From positions 1 to 64,000 of the forward strand of contig NZ_LKBT01000006.1 in the NCBI RefSeq assembly GCF_002699985.1: a stretch of DNA of 64,000 nt, written 5' to 3'. The notes under the pieces are model-generated. The model had not been told where the DNA came from. It searched no databases and was given only the letters and a program-made list of their open reading frames with translations. Shown in pieces: positions 38,274 through 49,423 of this stretch. Position numbers and translations under genes: made by a program. How positions within the stretch are numbered: the stretch's first letter is position 1; each line of letters starts with the position of its first letter. The DNA comes from Pseudomonas sp. ICMP 561. Its GTDB lineage: Bacteria; Pseudomonadota; Gammaproteobacteria; Pseudomonadales; Pseudomonadaceae.

Positions 38274-38303
38274 AAAAGCCCCGACGTTTCCGCCGGGGCT
38301 TTT
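38274..38303. terminator. Bidirectional intrinsic terminator
   Basis: AAAAAGCCCCG...CCGGGGCTTTT with a short loop; A-run and T-run on both sides let it serve the DUF2845 operon (plus) and the BON gene (minus). Confidence 0.88.
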
Positions 38304-38408
38304 AATGACCACATCCCTGTAGTCCTTCGCATGAACCTTTCCAGAATCAGCGGTTACCCATCCAGGTCACCCGCCAATCCCTTTACTCGTTCAGCGATGA
38401 ATGTCTGA

Positions 38409-38759
38409 TTACTCAGCTTTCAGGCCTGCAGCCGATACGTCTTTAACACCTTTGATTTTCTTGGTGATAGCGACGGCAGTGTTTTTCTGAGCTTCGGTCA
38501 CTTTGACCATGGAGGACAGGGAAACCACACCTTTGTTGGTCTCAACCTTGATGTCCGAACCTGGGATGCCTTTTTCAGTCAGCAGGTCAGCTTTGACTTT
38601 AGTGGTGATCCAAGTGTCAGAAGTATCTTCTTTCACTTCTTGAGTAGTGGTGTTAGCAGCTACAACCATTGGGGTAGCGGCGGTCTGAGCGAAGGCAGCG
38701 TTGGCCATAGTCAGAGTCAGTGCAGTAGCGGTGGCAGCAGCAATAGCGAACTTCTTCAT
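38409..38759 (-). CDS. BON domain-containing periplasmic protein
   Basis: A 116-residue exported protein. The signal peptide (residues 1 to about 24, ending AAFA) precedes a single BON domain (about 46-116: 'DTSDTWITTKVKADLLTEKG', 'VSLSSMVKVTEAQK'). BON domains, as in OsmY, bind phospholipid surfaces and are often induced by osmotic or envelope stress. The start at 38759 (MKKFAIAAAT) has CAGGAG upstream; a reading from 38798 would place the signal peptide internally. It is monocistronic and convergent with the DUF2845 gene. Confidence 0.92.
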   Translation of the reverse strand: MKKFAIAAATATALTLTMANAAFAQTAATPMVVAANTTTQEVKEDTSDTWITTKVKADLLTEKGIPGSDIKVETNKGVVSLSSMVKVTEAQKNTAVAITKKIKGVKDVSAAGLKAE

Positions 38760-38996
38760 ACGAGTAACTCCTGTTTTTCTCAGAAACTGCGCCAGCAAGT
38801 GGCAGCAGGGTTACTGGTATATATCGCAAGCGCTGTGCCAAGAATGAAACAGCCTTAAAAGCCAATAAAATCAGACACTTATAAAAACACCTGAATTTCG
38901 GAATCGTGCAGATTGCCCGCTCGCCACTACTTTCGCGTGCAAGATGCATGCTTTGCCCGCCTCACAAGAAAGTTCCGTAACTACTTAATTACACAC

Positions 38997-39028
38997 ATAA
39001 AAAAAGGATCCCGAAGGATCCCTTTTCT
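38997..39028 (-). terminator. Intrinsic terminator after pnp
   Basis: AAAAGGGATCC-TTCGG-GATCCTTTTTT on the minus strand, with T7. Ends the rpsO-pnp message. Confidence 0.92.
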
Positions 39029-39048
39029 GTTACTTGCCGATCGACAGA

Positions 39049-41154
39049 TCAGACGCCCGATGCTTTCGCAGCAGCAACGTCTTTGATCGACAGCTTAATG
39101 CGGCCACGGTTGTCGACGTCCAGTACCAGCACTTCGACTTCCTCGCCTTCTTTCAGGATGTCAGTCACTTTCTCAACGCGAGCATCGCTCAGCATGGAGA
39201 TGTGAACCAGACCGTCCTTGCCAGGCAGGATGTTGACGAATGCGCCGAAGTCGACGATGCGCTCAACCTTGCCCACATAGATCTTGCCGATCTCGGCCTC
39301 AGCAGTGATACCCAGAACGCGCTGACGTGCTGCCTCAGCCGCTTCCTTGGTTTCGCCGAAGATCTTGATCGAGCCGTCGTCTTCGATATCGATCGAAGCT
39401 TTGGTCTCTTCACAGATCGCACGGATGGTCGCGCCACCTTTACCGATAACATCACGGATTTTGTCGGTATCGATTTTCATCGCGATCATGGTCGGAGCGT
39501 TTTCCGACAGCTCGGTACGCGACTGACCAATGATCTGGTTCATCTGACCGAGGATGTTCAGGCGCGCTTCCAGGGCTTGGCCCAGAGCGATTTCCATGAT
39601 TTCTTCGGTAATGCCTTTGATCTTGATGTCCATCTGCAGCGCGGTAACACCTTTAGCGGTACCGGCTACTTTGAAGTCCATGTCGCCCAGGTGGTCTTCG
39701 TCACCCAGGATGTCGGTCAGGATGGCGAACTTCTCGCCTTCTTTAACCAGACCCATGGCGATACCGGCAACAGGTGCCTTCATCGGTACACCAGCATCCA
39801 TCAGCGCCAGGGAAGCACCGCAAACGGAAGCCATGGAGCTGGAACCGTTGGACTCGGTGATTTCCGAGACGATACGGATGGTGTACGGGAACACGTCAGC
39901 GGCAGGCAGCATGGCCTGAACCGAACGGCGAGCCAGACGACCGTGACCGATTTCACGACGACCAGCACCACCCATGCGACCACACTCGCCCACCGAGAAC
40001 GGAGGGAAGTTGTAGTGCAGCATGAACGGGTCTTTTTTCTCGCCTTCCAGGGTATCGAGCAACTGCGCGTCACGTGCGGTACCCAGAGTGGCAACAACCA
40101 GTGCCTGAGTTTCGCCACGGGTGAACAGAGCCGAACCGTGAGTCTTCGGCAGAACACCGACTTCGATGTTCAGCGGACGTACAGTGCGAGTGTCGCGACC
40201 GTCGATACGTGGCTTGCCGTTAACGATGTTCTCGCGAACGGTGCGGTATTCGATTTCACCGAAAGCTGCTTTGACTTCGCTGGCAGACGGGCTGCCTTCT
40301 TCTACAGCGAGTTTGGCAACGATCTGATCTTTCAGCTCGCCCAGACGCGCGTAACGGTCAGCTTTTACAGTGATGGTGTAAGCCTGAGAAATCGCGTCGC
40401 CGAACTCAGCGCGGATAGCGCTCAGCAGCGAAGTGGCTTCAGGCTTCGGCGTCCAGGCCCAGGTAGGCTTGGCAGCTTCGGCGGCCAGTTCTTTAACAGC
40501 CTTGATCACCGACTGGAATTCGTCGTGGGCGAACAGTACTGCGCCCAGCATCTGGTCTTCAGTCAGCTCTTTGGCTTCCGATTCAACCATCAGAACGGCT
40601 TCTTCGGTACCGGCTACAACCATGTCCAGGCTCGAAGCCTTGAGTTGCTCGTAGGTCGGGTTCAGCAGGTAGCCGGTGCTTTCGTGGAAAGCAACGCGAG
40701 CTGCGCCGATCGGGCCATCGAAAGGAATGCCGGAGATTGCCAGAGCAGCCGAAGTACCGATCATCGCAGCGACGTCCGGATCGGTTTTCTTGCTGGTGGA
40801 AACGACGGTGCAGACAACCTGCACTTCGTTCATGAAGCCTTCCGGGAAGAGCGGACGGATCGGACGGTCGATCAGACGGGAAGTCAGGGTTTCTTTTTCG
40901 GAAGGACGGCCTTCACGCTTGAAGAAGCCACCAGGGATTTTACCTGCAGCGTAGGTTTTTTCCTGGTAGTGCACGGAAAGTGGGAAGAAGCCTTTGCTTG
41001 GGTCTGCTGTCTTGGCGCCGACCACAGTCACAAGTACGGTGACGTCGTCGTCAACGGTGACCAATACAGCACCTGAAGCTTGACGGGCAATACGGCCAGT
41101 CTCGAGGGTTACGGTCGATTGACCGAATTGAAATTTCTTGATTACCGGGTTCAC
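39049..41154 (-). CDS. pnp: Polynucleotide phosphorylase
   Basis: PNPase degrades RNA 3' to 5' with phosphate as a trimeric exoribonuclease and is a degradosome part. The 701-residue protein has two RNase PH-like domains, the helical linker, then a KH domain ([15 protein letters not shown], about 565-580) and an S1 domain (about 620-690). The start is GTG at 41154, with AGGA upstream. It follows rpsO; the gap contains two stable hairpins, at the place where RNase III control of pnp is known in E. coli. The terminator is at 38997. Confidence 0.98.
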   Translation of the reverse strand: MNPVIKKFQFGQSTVTLETGRIARQASGAVLVTVDDDVTVLVTVVGAKTADPSKGFFPLSVHYQEKTYAAGKIPGGFFKREGRPSEKETLTSRLIDRPIRPLFPEGFMNEVQVVCTVVSTSKKTDPDVAAMIGTSAALAISGIPFDGPIGAARVAFHESTGYLLNPTYEQLKASSLDMVVAGTEEAVLMVESEAKELTEDQMLGAVLFAHDEFQSVIKAVKELAAEAAKPTWAWTPKPEATSLLSAIRAEFGDAISQAYTITVKADRYARLGELKDQIVAKLAVEEGSPSASEVKAAFGEIEYRTVRENIVNGKPRIDGRDTRTVRPLNIEVGVLPKTHGSALFTRGETQALVVATLGTARDAQLLDTLEGEKKDPFMLHYNFPPFSVGECGRMGGAGRREIGHGRLARRSVQAMLPAADVFPYTIRIVSEITESNGSSSMASVCGASLALMDAGVPMKAPVAGIAMGLVKEGEKFAILTDILGDEDHLGDMDFKVAGTAKGVTALQMDIKIKGITEEIMEIALGQALEARLNILGQMNQIIGQSRTELSENAPTMIAMKIDTDKIRDVIGKGGATIRAICEETKASIDIEDDGSIKIFGETKEAAEAARQRVLGITAEAEIGKIYVGKVERIVDFGAFVNILPGKDGLVHISMLSDARVEKVTDILKEGEEVEVLVLDVDNRGRIKLSIKDVAAAKASGV

Positions 41155-41244
41155 GGTTTCCTACCTTCTTTGTGGCTCTTGGGGAACTGGTTTCTTGCGA
41201 ATTCTTGGGCGGTGCGGGGAATCGGCCCCACGACTGTCCAGATA

Positions 41245-41292
41245 CAACTAGAGGCTGGGAGCCTGCCAGCCTTACCGAAAAACGGTAAGACA
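41245..41292 (-). promoter_or_regulatory. Double hairpin between rpsO and pnp
   Basis: On the minus strand CTTACCG-TTTTT-CGGTAAG is followed by GGCTGG/CCAGCC. This is where a partial terminator and RNase III-cleaved stem control pnp in enterobacteria; the same role is suggested here. Confidence 0.55.
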
Positions 41293-41325
41293 ACGACAGA
41301 CAACCAACCTCTATCCGAGTCGTTA

Positions 41326-41595
41326 TTAGCGACGCAGACCCAGACGACCGATCAGGGCGCTGTAACGGCTAACGTCCTTACCTTTCAGGTAATCCAGCAG
41401 CTTACGACGCTGGTTTACCATACGGATCAGACCACGACGCGAGTGGTGATCTTTACCGTTGGCCTTGAAGTGGCCTTGCAGTTTGTTGATGTTGGCGGTC
41501 AGCAGTGCAACTTGCACTTCTGGCGAACCAGTATCACCAACAGCTTGCTGGTAGTCGGTTACGATCTGAGCTTTTTCTTCAACGCTGAGTGCCAT
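41326..41595 (-). CDS. rpsO: 30S ribosomal protein S15
   Basis: S15 binds 16S rRNA at the central domain and nucleates platform assembly. The 89-residue protein is of standard length, with the family motif [19 protein letters not shown]. The ATG at 41595 follows AGGATTG. The gene lies between truB and pnp as in most gamma-proteobacteria and is probably autoregulated at its leader. Confidence 0.99.
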   Translation of the reverse strand: MALSVEEKAQIVTDYQQAVGDTGSPEVQVALLTANINKLQGHFKANGKDHHSRRGLIRMVNQRRKLLDYLKGKDVSRYSALIGRLGLRR

Positions 41596-41732
41596 GTGGG
41601 CAATCCTTTTATCAGGAAACCATTCCGAAGAGCGGTTTCAACAGGCCAAGGGCAAACCCTTGTATTAAAAGATGAGGAATGACCGTGCCTGTTAACAGCC
41701 ATCCTCTCCCGGATCATTCACATGACCCGAGG

Positions 41733-41751
41733 TTCGGTCATTCTGACCGAA
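41733..41751 (-). terminator. Perfect hairpin over the truB stop codon
   Basis: TTCGGTCA-GAA-TGACCGAA is an 8-bp perfect stem that includes the truB stop codon. No T-run follows, so it is more likely a processing or stability element than a terminator. Confidence 0.4.
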
Positions 41752-42655
41752 TCAAACGACGTGGCGCGATCCGCCCGTCTTCGCTCACTTCACCGATACC
41801 GATGAAGCGACCATTGTGATCCTGCACCCGAACCATGCCGAACTGCGGCGCGTCCGGTGCTCTTACTGGCTGACCATGCAACCAGTAAAACGAACTGTGT
41901 TCCGAAAACTGCAATAACGGCCAGTCCTGCAAACCGCTGTCCGATGGCATCAGGAAGCGATCAACCGCTTCGTTACCGCCGTCGGCGTGCACTTGCTCCA
42001 ACTCTTCCAGGGTGACCGTCTGGGTCAAGCTGAAAGGTCCGGCCTGTGTACGACGCAGTTGCGCGACATAAGCACCGCAACCCAGTTTCTCACCAATGTC
42101 TTCTACCAGGGTACGTATATATGTACCTTTGCTGCAATCGACCGAGAAGCGTGCAGTGTCTGCATCACTTTCGAGCAATTCCAGGCGCGCAATAGTAACA
42201 GAACGCGGTTCGCGCTCCACTACTTCCCCGGCACGAGCGAGCTTGTAGAGCGGCTGCCCGTCACGCTTGAGCGCAGAGTACATCGGTGGTATCTGGCTGA
42301 TTTCACCGCGAAATTGCGGCAAAACCGCCTCGATATCGGCACGACCAACGGTCACCGGACGCGTCTGTAAAACATCACCTTCGGCATCGCCGGTAGTCGT
42401 GGTTTTACCTAACTGCGCCAGGGTTTCGTAGGACTTGTCTGAATCGAGCAGGTATTGCGAGAACTTGGTGGCTTCACCAAAGCACAATGGCAGGACGCCA
42501 CTGGCCAAAGGGTCGAGGCTGCCGGTGTGGCCGGCTTTCTCGGCATTGAGCAACCAACGCACCTTTTGCAAAGCCGCGTTGGAAGTGAAGCCCAGCGGTT
42601 TGTCGAGCAGGATGATCCCGCTGACGTTACGACGAATGCGCTTGACCTGAGCCAC
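41738..42655 (-). CDS. truB: tRNA pseudouridine(55) synthase
   Basis: TruB makes pseudouridine-55 in the T-loop of tRNA. The 305-residue protein has the catalytic aspartate in [12 protein letters not shown] and the C-terminal PUA-type domain. The start is GTG at 42655, with GAGGA (overlapping the end of rbfA) seven bases upstream; the rbfA stop lies three bases away, so it is coupled to rbfA. Confidence 0.97.
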   Translation of the reverse strand: MAQVKRIRRNVSGIILLDKPLGFTSNAALQKVRWLLNAEKAGHTGSLDPLASGVLPLCFGEATKFSQYLLDSDKSYETLAQLGKTTTTGDAEGDVLQTRPVTVGRADIEAVLPQFRGEISQIPPMYSALKRDGQPLYKLARAGEVVEREPRSVTIARLELLESDADTARFSVDCSKGTYIRTLVEDIGEKLGCGAYVAQLRRTQAGPFSLTQTVTLEELEQVHADGGNEAVDRFLMPSDSGLQDWPLLQFSEHSSFYWLHGQPVRAPDAPQFGMVRVQDHNGRFIGIGEVSEDGRIAPRRLIRSE

Positions 42656-42658
42656 GCC

Positions 42659-43072
42659 TTATTCCTCGTTGCTTGCTGGCTTGGTGCTTTGCGGCGCGTC
42701 ACCGGCATGCTGGCCGTCTTCGGCAACTGCACGTTCGATCAGGGCCGACAGGTGCGCACCACGCACGACGCTTTCGTCGTAGTGGAAGTGCAACTGAGGC
42801 ACGCTGCGCAGTTTCATTTCACGGGCCAACTGCATCCGCAGGAAGCCTGCAGCGGAGTTCAACACCTTGATGGTCTGCGAAATTTCTTCTGCGCTGTCCT
42901 GCCCCATGACGGTCATGAAAATCTTGGCGTGACCCACGTCGCGGCTGACATCAACCGCAGTGATGGTGACCAGACCGACACGCGGGTCCTTGATTTCGCG
43001 ACGGATCAGTTGAGCCAGCTCACGCTGCATCTGATCGCCAATGCGTTGGGTACGGCTATATTCTTTTGCCAT
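42659..43072 (-). CDS. rbfA: Ribosome-binding factor A
   Basis: RbfA is a KH-fold assembly factor for late 30S maturation and cold adaptation. The 137-residue protein has the conserved start [19 protein letters not shown] and FHYDESV, and a charged tail. It lies between infB (160 bp upstream, with a hairpin in the gap) and truB, as in the classic operon. Confidence 0.97.
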   Translation of the reverse strand: MAKEYSRTQRIGDQMQRELAQLIRREIKDPRVGLVTITAVDVSRDVGHAKIFMTVMGQDSAEEISQTIKVLNSAAGFLRMQLAREMKLRSVPQLHFHYDESVVRGAHLSALIERAVAEDGQHAGDAPQSTKPASNEE

Positions 43073-43126
43073 GTTTTGCTACCTGATACTGACCGGGGGC
43101 GAAACCCTCGCGGTCTGAAAGCGGCA

Positions 43127-43160
43127 AACGCCCGGCCTGACAGATGTCGGACCGGGCGTT
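43127..43160 (-). terminator. Intrinsic-terminator-like hairpin between infB and rbfA
   Basis: AACGCCCGG/CCGGGCGTT, a 9-bp stem around a 16-nt loop, followed by a short TTTG. It may attenuate expression of rbfA-truB relative to infB. Confidence 0.6.
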
Positions 43161-43232
43161 GCGTGTTGAGCCCATGACAGGGTCTGCGGCATTTGCATGC
43201 GAAGACCTGCCATGGCTCCTATAGCTCGCGAC

Positions 43233-45749
43233 TTAGAGGCTGCGAGCCACTTGGACCTTCTCGAAGACTTCGATCTTGTCACCGACTTTGACGTCGTTGT
43301 AGCTCTTGACGCCGATACCGCACTCCATGCCGGCACGAACTTCGGAAGCGTCATCCTTGAAGCGACGCAGGGATTCCAGCTCGCCTTCGAAGATAACGAT
43401 GTCTTCACGCAGTACGCGAATCGGACGGTTACGGAAGACAACGCCCTCAATGACCATGCAACCAGCAATCGCGCCAAACTTCGGCGAACGGAACACGTCA
43501 CGCACTTCGGCAATACCCAGGATATTTTCTCGAACATCGCTGCCAAGCATACCGGTAAGGGCTTTCTTGACGTCTTCGATGATGTCGTAGATCACGTTGT
43601 AGTAACGCATATCCAGACCTTCCTGCTCGACGATCTTGCGAGCGCCAGCATCGGCACGCACGTTGAAACCGAACAGTACAGCGTTGGAAGCCAGCGCCAG
43701 GTTAGCGTCGCTCTCGGTGATACCACCGACACCGCCGCCGACTACGCGCACTTGCACTTCGTCGTTACCCAGGCCGTTCAATGCGCCCTGCAGAGCTTCC
43801 AGGGAACCACGGACATCAGATTTGAGGACGATGTTAAGCGTCTTCTTCTCTTCCTGCCCCATGTTCTCGAAGATGTTCTCCAGCTTGCCAGCGTGAGCAC
43901 GGGCCAGTTTGACTTCGCGGAACTTGCCTTGACGGAACAGAGCCACTTCACGGGCTTTCTTCTCGTCAGCCACTACGCTCATCTCGTCGCCAGCGTCCGG
44001 TGTACCGTCCAGGCCGAGAATCTCGACCGGAATGGATGGACCTGCTTCCTTGATTGGCTTGCCGTTCTCGTCGAGCATGGCGCGAACACGGCCATAGTTC
44101 GAACCGACCAGGACCATGTCGCCCTGACGCAGCGTACCGTCCTGAACCAGAACAGTAGCAACTGGACCACGGCCCTTGTCGAGACGGGACTCAACAACAA
44201 CACCACGGCCAGGAGCCGACGGAGTTGCAGTCAGTTCCAGAACTTCAGCCTGCAGCAGTACCGCTTCGAGCAGCTCGTCAACACCGGTACCCATCTTCGC
44301 GGAGACCGAAACGAACGGTGTTTCACCGCCCCACTCTTCGGACGTCACGCCGTGAACCGACAGTTCACTGCGGATGCGGTCCAGGTCAGCGCCCGGCTTG
44401 TCGATCTTGTTCACTGCAACTACCAGCGGAACACCGGCAGCCTTGGCGTGTTGCACGGCTTCGATGGTCTGTGGCATCACGCCATCGTCAGCAGCAACGA
44501 CCAGAATCACGATGTCAGTCGCCTTGGCACCACGAGCACGCATTGCGGTAAACGCAGCGTGACCCGGGGTGTCGAGGAACGTGACCATGCCGCGTTCGGT
44601 TTCAACGTGGTAAGCACCGATGTGCTGGGTAATACCACCGGCTTCGCCAGCAGCAACCTTGGCACGACGGATATAGTCGAGCAGGGAAGTCTTACCGTGG
44701 TCAACGTGGCCCATTACGGTCACAACCGGAGCACGGGAGAACGTCTCACCTTCGAACTTCAGCGATTCTGCCAGGGAATCTTCCAGGGCGGTGTCGCTGA
44801 CCAGGGTCACTTTGTGGCCCAGTTCTTCAGCAACCAGTTGGGCAGTTTCCTGATCCAGAACCTGGTTGATGGTGGCTGGGGTGCCCAGCTTGAACATGAA
44901 CTTGATGATCTCAGCTGCCTTGACCGACATTTGTTGTGCCAGGTCGCCGACAGAGATGGTCTCACCGATTTTCACGTCACGAACCAGAGGACCGGTTGGG
45001 CTCTGGAAGCCGTGAGCGTTACGCTTCTTCAGCTTGGCCTTGCCACGACCACCACGACGGAAGCCATCGCTTTCTTCGTCAGTGGTACGCGGTGCAACGC
45101 GTGGCGCTGGCGCTTTCTCTTTAACAGAGGCGCGATGCGGGGCGTTCTTGCGATCGCCGTCACCACCACGAGCGTTGCGATCATCGCTGCGCGGTTTGTC
45201 CGGGCGACGCTGTTCATCACGCTTGCGCACTTCGGCAACCGGTGCCGGAGCAGGTGCAGCAGGTGCTTCCTGAACAGGCTGGGCAACCGGAGCTGGCGCA
45301 GCTACGGCTTCAGAGGCAGCAGGTGCTGGCGCTGAAGGCTGATTACGCGCTTCTTCTTCGGCGCGGCGCTTGGCTTCTTCTTCAGCCTTCTGACGAGCAG
45401 CATTTTCTACGGCGCGACGCTCATCAAGCTCGCGCTTGCGCTCGGCCTCGATTTCTTCCGGGCTGCGCTGCACGAATACTTTCTTCTTGCGTACTTCAAC
45501 GCTGATGCTTTTGCTGCCAGCAACACGCAGGGTGCTGGTGGTTTTACGCTGCAGCGTGATCTTGCGTGGTTCTTCCACTTTCGCCTTGTGACTGCTTTTC
45601 AAGTGAGTCAGCAAAGATTGCTTCTCACTGTCAGTCACCTTTTCTTCGGCGGCGGTGTGCGGCAGACCTGCCTCACGCATCTGCTGCAACAGGCGCTCTA
45701 CCGGTGTTTTGACCTCATCGGCCAGTTGTTTCACCGTGACTTGCGTCAT
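43233..45749 (-). CDS. infB: Translation initiation factor IF-2
   Basis: IF-2 is the GTPase that delivers initiator tRNA-fMet to the 30S subunit. The 838-residue protein has the N-terminal helical domains, a long charged and Ala/Pro-rich linker (about 95-260), and the G domain with [18 protein letters not shown] and NKID (about 340-510). The beta-barrel and C2 fMet-binding domains follow. The tRNA-fMet gene belongs to the same cluster (47915). Internal starts giving shorter IF-2 forms are known in E. coli and were not assessed. Confidence 0.98.
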   Translation of the reverse strand: MTQVTVKQLADEVKTPVERLLQQMREAGLPHTAAEEKVTDSEKQSLLTHLKSSHKAKVEEPRKITLQRKTTSTLRVAGSKSISVEVRKKKVFVQRSPEEIEAERKRELDERRAVENAARQKAEEEAKRRAEEEARNQPSAPAPAASEAVAAPAPVAQPVQEAPAAPAPAPVAEVRKRDEQRRPDKPRSDDRNARGGDGDRKNAPHRASVKEKAPAPRVAPRTTDEESDGFRRGGRGKAKLKKRNAHGFQSPTGPLVRDVKIGETISVGDLAQQMSVKAAEIIKFMFKLGTPATINQVLDQETAQLVAEELGHKVTLVSDTALEDSLAESLKFEGETFSRAPVVTVMGHVDHGKTSLLDYIRRAKVAAGEAGGITQHIGAYHVETERGMVTFLDTPGHAAFTAMRARGAKATDIVILVVAADDGVMPQTIEAVQHAKAAGVPLVVAVNKIDKPGADLDRIRSELSVHGVTSEEWGGETPFVSVSAKMGTGVDELLEAVLLQAEVLELTATPSAPGRGVVVESRLDKGRGPVATVLVQDGTLRQGDMVLVGSNYGRVRAMLDENGKPIKEAGPSIPVEILGLDGTPDAGDEMSVVADEKKAREVALFRQGKFREVKLARAHAGKLENIFENMGQEEKKTLNIVLKSDVRGSLEALQGALNGLGNDEVQVRVVGGGVGGITESDANLALASNAVLFGFNVRADAGARKIVEQEGLDMRYYNVIYDIIEDVKKALTGMLGSDVRENILGIAEVRDVFRSPKFGAIAGCMVIEGVVFRNRPIRVLREDIVIFEGELESLRRFKDDASEVRAGMECGIGVKSYNDVKVGDKIEVFEKVQVARSL

Positions 45750-45776
45750 GCACTTCTCTCCTCAGGCCGCGCCTAA

Positions 45777-47258
45777 TTACTCGAACCAGTGGGCTCGGGC
45801 GGCCATGATCAACTTGCCGGCACGAATATCATCAATGCCGTCGATGTCGAGCAGATCGTCAATAGACTGCTCGGCCAGGTCTTCGCGGGTAATTACGCCG
45901 CGCACCGCCAGTTCCATCGCCAAATCCTTGTCCATACCCTCAAGCGAGAGCAGGTCTTCGGCCGGATGGGCGTCTGCCAGCTTTTCCTCTGTAGCGATGG
46001 CTTTGGTCAACAAACGATCCTTGGCCCGAGCACGAAGCTCGTTGACGGTTTCCTCGTCAAAGCCGTCGATGTTGAGCATCTCCTCCACCGGTACATAGGC
46101 AATCTCTTCCAGGCTGGTGAAGCCTTCATCTACCAGCACTTGCGCCAGGTCTTCGTCGACTTCCAGCTCGTCGATGAAGTTGCGCAGGATGTCGCCGGTT
46201 TCTGCTTGCTGCTTGGCCTGGATGTCCGATTCGGTCATTACGTTCAGGGTCCAACCGGTCAGTTGACTGGCCAGACGCACGTTCTGACCGCCACGACCAA
46301 TGGCCTGAGCCAGGTTGTCGGCACCGACCGCGATGTCCATTGCATGGGCGTCTTCATCTACGATGATTGCCGCCACTTCAGCCGGGGACATCGCGTTGAT
46401 GACGAATTGAGCCGGATTGTCATCCCACAGGACGATATCCACTCGTTCGCCACCCAGTTCGCCCGAAACAGCCTGAACTCGCGAACCACGCATGCCAATA
46501 CAGGCACCTTGCGGGTCGATTCGTTTGTCCTTGGAGCGAACAGCGATTTTTGCACGTGAACCCGGGTCACGAGAGGCAGCCATCACCTCAATCAGACCTT
46601 CAGCGATTTCCGGCACTTCAATGCGGAAAAGCTCAATCAGCATCTCTGGCGCTGTACGCGACAGAATCAGCTGCGGGCCACGGTTTTCGGTGCGAATTTC
46701 CTTCAGCAGAGCCCTTAGACGGACACCTACACGGAAGGTTTCGCGGGAAATAATGTCTTCACGAGCCAGCAGCGCTTCGGCATTGTTGCCCAGGTCAACG
46801 ATAACGTTGTCACGGGTAACTTTCTTGACAGTGCCGGAGATGATTTCGCCCAGTCGTTCACGATAGGCGTCAACCACTTGCGCACGCTCGGCTTCGCGAA
46901 CTTTCTGCACAATAACTTGCTTGGCAGTCTGCGCGGCGATACGGCCGAACTCGATGGATTCGATTTTTTCTTCGATCAGGTCACCGGCTACGGCACCTGG
47001 TCTTTTCTCTTGAGCCTGATCGACAGCCAGCTCGTACGCTGGATCGTCAAGATCTTCATCTTCGACTACTGTCCAGCGACGGAACGTCTCGTAGTTACCC
47101 GTCTGACGGTTGATCTCTACACGCAGCTCAACTTCATCTTCAAAACGTTTTTTTGTCGCGGTGGCCAGGGCCAACTCAAGCGCTTCAAAAATCACATCTG
47201 CCGGAACGCCCTTTTCATTGGACACCGACTCAACAACCAGCAGTACTTCTTTGCTCAT
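45777..47258 (-). CDS. nusA: Transcription termination/antitermination protein NusA
   Basis: NusA binds RNA polymerase and nascent RNA and tunes pausing, termination and rrn antitermination. The 493-residue protein has the N-terminal polymerase-binding domain, an S1 domain (about 135-200), two KH domains, and two acidic C-terminal repeats ('[20 protein letters not shown]' and the second near 440-490). The start at 47258 ([11 protein letters not shown]) is the family standard; a reading from 47279 adds seven residues. It lies 27 bp upstream of infB. Confidence 0.98.
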   Translation of the reverse strand: MSKEVLLVVESVSNEKGVPADVIFEALELALATATKKRFEDEVELRVEINRQTGNYETFRRWTVVEDEDLDDPAYELAVDQAQEKRPGAVAGDLIEEKIESIEFGRIAAQTAKQVIVQKVREAERAQVVDAYRERLGEIISGTVKKVTRDNVIVDLGNNAEALLAREDIISRETFRVGVRLRALLKEIRTENRGPQLILSRTAPEMLIELFRIEVPEIAEGLIEVMAASRDPGSRAKIAVRSKDKRIDPQGACIGMRGSRVQAVSGELGGERVDIVLWDDNPAQFVINAMSPAEVAAIIVDEDAHAMDIAVGADNLAQAIGRGGQNVRLASQLTGWTLNVMTESDIQAKQQAETGDILRNFIDELEVDEDLAQVLVDEGFTSLEEIAYVPVEEMLNIDGFDEETVNELRARAKDRLLTKAIATEEKLADAHPAEDLLSLEGMDKDLAMELAVRGVITREDLAEQSIDDLLDIDGIDDIRAGKLIMAARAHWFE

Positions 47259-47317
47259 CGTACGCCTCGCCTTTCGCAAGCCATTGGATCCGCGGGATCC
47301 GCAGTATTTGGCACGTA

Positions 47318-47776
47318 TCAGTCAAACGTGGGAATAATGTTGGCCTTGTCGATCATATCGATCGGCAACAGAAACTCGTGGTCTTCTACCTGCACCACAA
47401 CGTCCTGCTCTTCTACACCACGCAGAAGGCCCTGAAAGTTGCGTCTTCCTTCGAAAGGCGAACGCAGCTTGATCTTCACTTGTTCACCGGCAAATTTTGC
47501 GAACTGCTCAATAGTGAACAGTGGGCGTTCCATGCCAGGCGAGGAAACTTCAAGGGTGTATTCAACGGAGATCGGATCTTCAACATCAAGAACACCGCTG
47601 ATTTGACGGCTCACGATGGCGCAATCGTCCACCAGCACACCGCCCTCTTTATCGATATAAACGCGCAACATTGAGTGGCGACCTTGAGCCGAAAACTCAA
47701 TACCCCAGCATTCATAGCCCAGGGCCACGACCACCGGGGCCAGCAAGGCCTGCAACTCTTCTAGCTTGCTCGACAC
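47318..47776 (-). CDS. rimP: Ribosome maturation factor RimP
   Basis: RimP helps 30S subunit assembly. The 152-residue protein ([16 protein letters not shown]) has the family length. I place the start at GTG 47776, preceded by GAGGGGG at seven bases; an upstream reading to 47839 crosses that ribosome site. It begins the rimP-nusA-infB-rbfA-truB block and lies just downstream of tRNA-fMet. Confidence 0.96.
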   Translation of the reverse strand: MSSKLEELQALLAPVVVALGYECWGIEFSAQGRHSMLRVYIDKEGGVLVDDCAIVSRQISGVLDVEDPISVEYTLEVSSPGMERPLFTIEQFAKFAGEQVKIKLRSPFEGRRNFQGLLRGVEEQDVVVQVEDHEFLLPIDMIDKANIIPTFD

Positions 47777-47884
47777 CTGAACCCCCTCGTGCATGTATGT
47801 GCATGCTATGCAAAATAAAAAAATGGGCGAAACGCCCATCCTTGAAACGCCGTCGAACAGCGGCGTTGAAAGTGTCCAGCTAAC

Positions 47885-47909
47885 AAAAAGCCCCTTAAAA
47901 GGGGCTCCT
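47885..47909 (-). terminator. Intrinsic terminator after tRNA-fMet
   Basis: AGCCCC-TTTTA-GGGGCT followed by TTTTT on the minus strand. It lies between tRNA-fMet and rimP, so rimP expression must read through or start anew. Confidence 0.85.
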
Positions 47910-47914
47910 TAAAC

Positions 47915-47991
<77 letters not shown>

Positions 47992-48055
47992 ACAAAGCTG
48001 GGGCGGAAGTATACGACCGATCCCTTGCAGGGTCAATGTAACCTTCCACCTACAA

Positions 48056-48079
48056 GAAAGCCCGCAACAGCGGGCTCTC
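48056..48079 (-). terminator. Hairpin between tRNA-Leu and tRNA-fMet
   Basis: AGCCCGC-TGTT-GCGGGCT followed by TTCTTG on the minus strand. Probable terminator or processing stem of tRNA-Leu. Confidence 0.75.
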
Positions 48080-48087
48080 CTGATAAT

Positions 48088-48173
48088 TGGTACCGAGAAG
48101 GGGACTCGAACCCCTACACCCTATGGGCACAACCACCTCAAGGTTGCGTGTCTACCAATTCCACCACCTCGGC
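48088..48173 (-). tRNA. tRNA-Leu (GAG)
   Basis: An 86-nt class II tRNA with encoded CCA: acceptor GCCGAGG/CTCGGT region, anticodon loop TTGAGGT within CAACC/GGTTG, a long variable arm (TGCCCATAGGGTG) and T-arm GGGG-TTCGAGT-CCCC. The anticodon GAG reads CUC/CUU leucine codons. It follows secG closely. Confidence 0.97.
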
Positions 48174-48216
48174 AATACATCTTTGGCAGCCTCGAACATC
48201 ACTGCCTGTTGAAACC

Positions 48217-48597
48217 TTACTTCTGCTCGGGAGCTTGAGGTACGTCAGCTGGAACAACCGCTGGCTTTTGCCCTTCGAGCACCGGAACATCATCTGCTGC
48301 CGGTTTTTGCTTCACTTCCATTACCGCTGGATCTGGCAAACCTTCCTGAGTCAGCTCATGAGCTTTCTCTTTAGCAAAGTAACCTAACCCCAAGCTGGTT
48401 ATGAAAAAAGCTGCGGCGAGTATACCAGTAAACTTACTAAGAAAGGTAGAGGAACCTTGGCTTCCGAAGACAGTATTTGATGCACCTGCTCCGAAAGACG
48501 CGCCAGCGTCCGCACCCTTACCCTGCTGCAGCAGAACCAGGACAACAACGCCCAGAGCGGCCAACAGATGAAAAACGACTACGACTGTTTCCAGCAT
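48217..48597 (-). CDS. secG: Protein-export membrane subunit SecG
   Basis: SecG is the small subunit of the SecYEG translocon. The 126-residue protein has two membrane helices (about 1-22 and 53-75) with the conserved [15 protein letters not shown] cytoplasmic loop, and a Pro/Lys-rich tail. The start is ATG 48597 ([11 protein letters not shown]), four bases after tpiA ends; a reading from 48645 overlaps tpiA. The two tRNA genes follow. Confidence 0.97.
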   Translation of the reverse strand: MLETVVVVFHLLAALGVVVLVLLQQGKGADAGASFGAGASNTVFGSQGSSTFLSKFTGILAAAFFITSLGLGYFAKEKAHELTQEGLPDPAVMEVKQKPAADDVPVLEGQKPAVVPADVPQAPEQK

Positions 48598-48601
48598 TTT
48601 T

Positions 48602-49357
48602 TCAGTTTCCCGCGGCGCGAATAATCGCACCGAACTCAGCTGCATTCAGGGAGGCACCACCAATGAGCCCCCCATCGATATCCGGCATGCCGAACAGTTC
48701 GACCGCATTGGCCGCCTTCACGCTGCCGCCATAAAGAAGTCGCACGCCTTGTGCGACCTCAGCATTCTCTTTCGCCAACTGTGCACGAATAGCTGCGTGC
48801 ACGTCCTGCGCCTGTTGAGGCGAAGCGGTCAGCCCGGTGCCGATGGCCCAGACTGGCTCGTAAGCGATTACTGCACTCACGAGAGCATTGACGCCCAGCG
48901 CTACGATGATGCTGTCGAGCTGCTGCCCGACCACTTCAAGCGTTTTGCCAGCTTCACGCTCTTCGAGGGTTTCGCCGATACACAGCACCGGCGTAAGGCC
49001 GCTTGCCTGAGCTGCAGCGAACTTGCGAATCAGCACATCATCACTCTCGCCCATAATCTGGCGACGCTCCGAGTGACCGACAAGTACCAGCTTGCAACCT
49101 GCATCAGCCAATTGACTCGACGAAACTTCGCCGGTCAAGGCACCCTGCCCTGCTTCATGCGCACAGTTCTGCGCACCCACAGAAATTGATTTGCCCTGCA
49201 AACCTTCAACCACCAGGCTTACGTGCAGGCTCGACGGAAACACCGCCACATCAACACCGCTTGGGAGGACCTGCTCTGCAAGGCCCTCGATCAGCTCAGC
49301 GACGCTGGCGCGGGTACCGTGCATCTTCCAGTTACCAGCTACCATAGGGCGACGCAT
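48602..49357 (-). CDS. tpiA: Triosephosphate isomerase
   Basis: Interconverts dihydroxyacetone phosphate and glyceraldehyde-3-phosphate. The 251-residue TIM barrel has K13 region NWKMHG, catalytic histidine in VGHSERR and glutamate in [11 protein letters not shown], and the phosphate loop YGGSVKAAN. Gene order glmM-tpiA-secG is conserved in gamma-proteobacteria. Confidence 0.98.
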   Translation of the reverse strand: MRRPMVAGNWKMHGTRASVAELIEGLAEQVLPSGVDVAVFPSSLHVSLVVEGLQGKSISVGAQNCAHEAGQGALTGEVSSSQLADAGCKLVLVGHSERRQIMGESDDVLIRKFAAAQASGLTPVLCIGETLEEREAGKTLEVVGQQLDSIIVALGVNALVSAVIAYEPVWAIGTGLTASPQQAQDVHAAIRAQLAKENAEVAQGVRLLYGGSVKAANAVELFGMPDIDGGLIGGASLNAAEFGAIIRAAGN

Positions 49358-49423
49358 GCTGTACCTCGTCGGTCAAAGTGGGCGCAGATGTTACCCAACA
49401 CTTTCAACACTGGCAAGCCGAAA

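Noticed and set aside
39034..41076. A 680-codon open frame on the plus strand opposite pnp
   Set aside because: Mirror of a highly conserved gene in a GC-rich genome; its sequence is low in recognisable motifs, rich in F/D/Q/T as expected from complementing pnp codons, and has no ribosome site.
43197..45335. A 712-codon open frame opposite infB
   Set aside because: Complement shadow of infB, same composition bias, no start signal.
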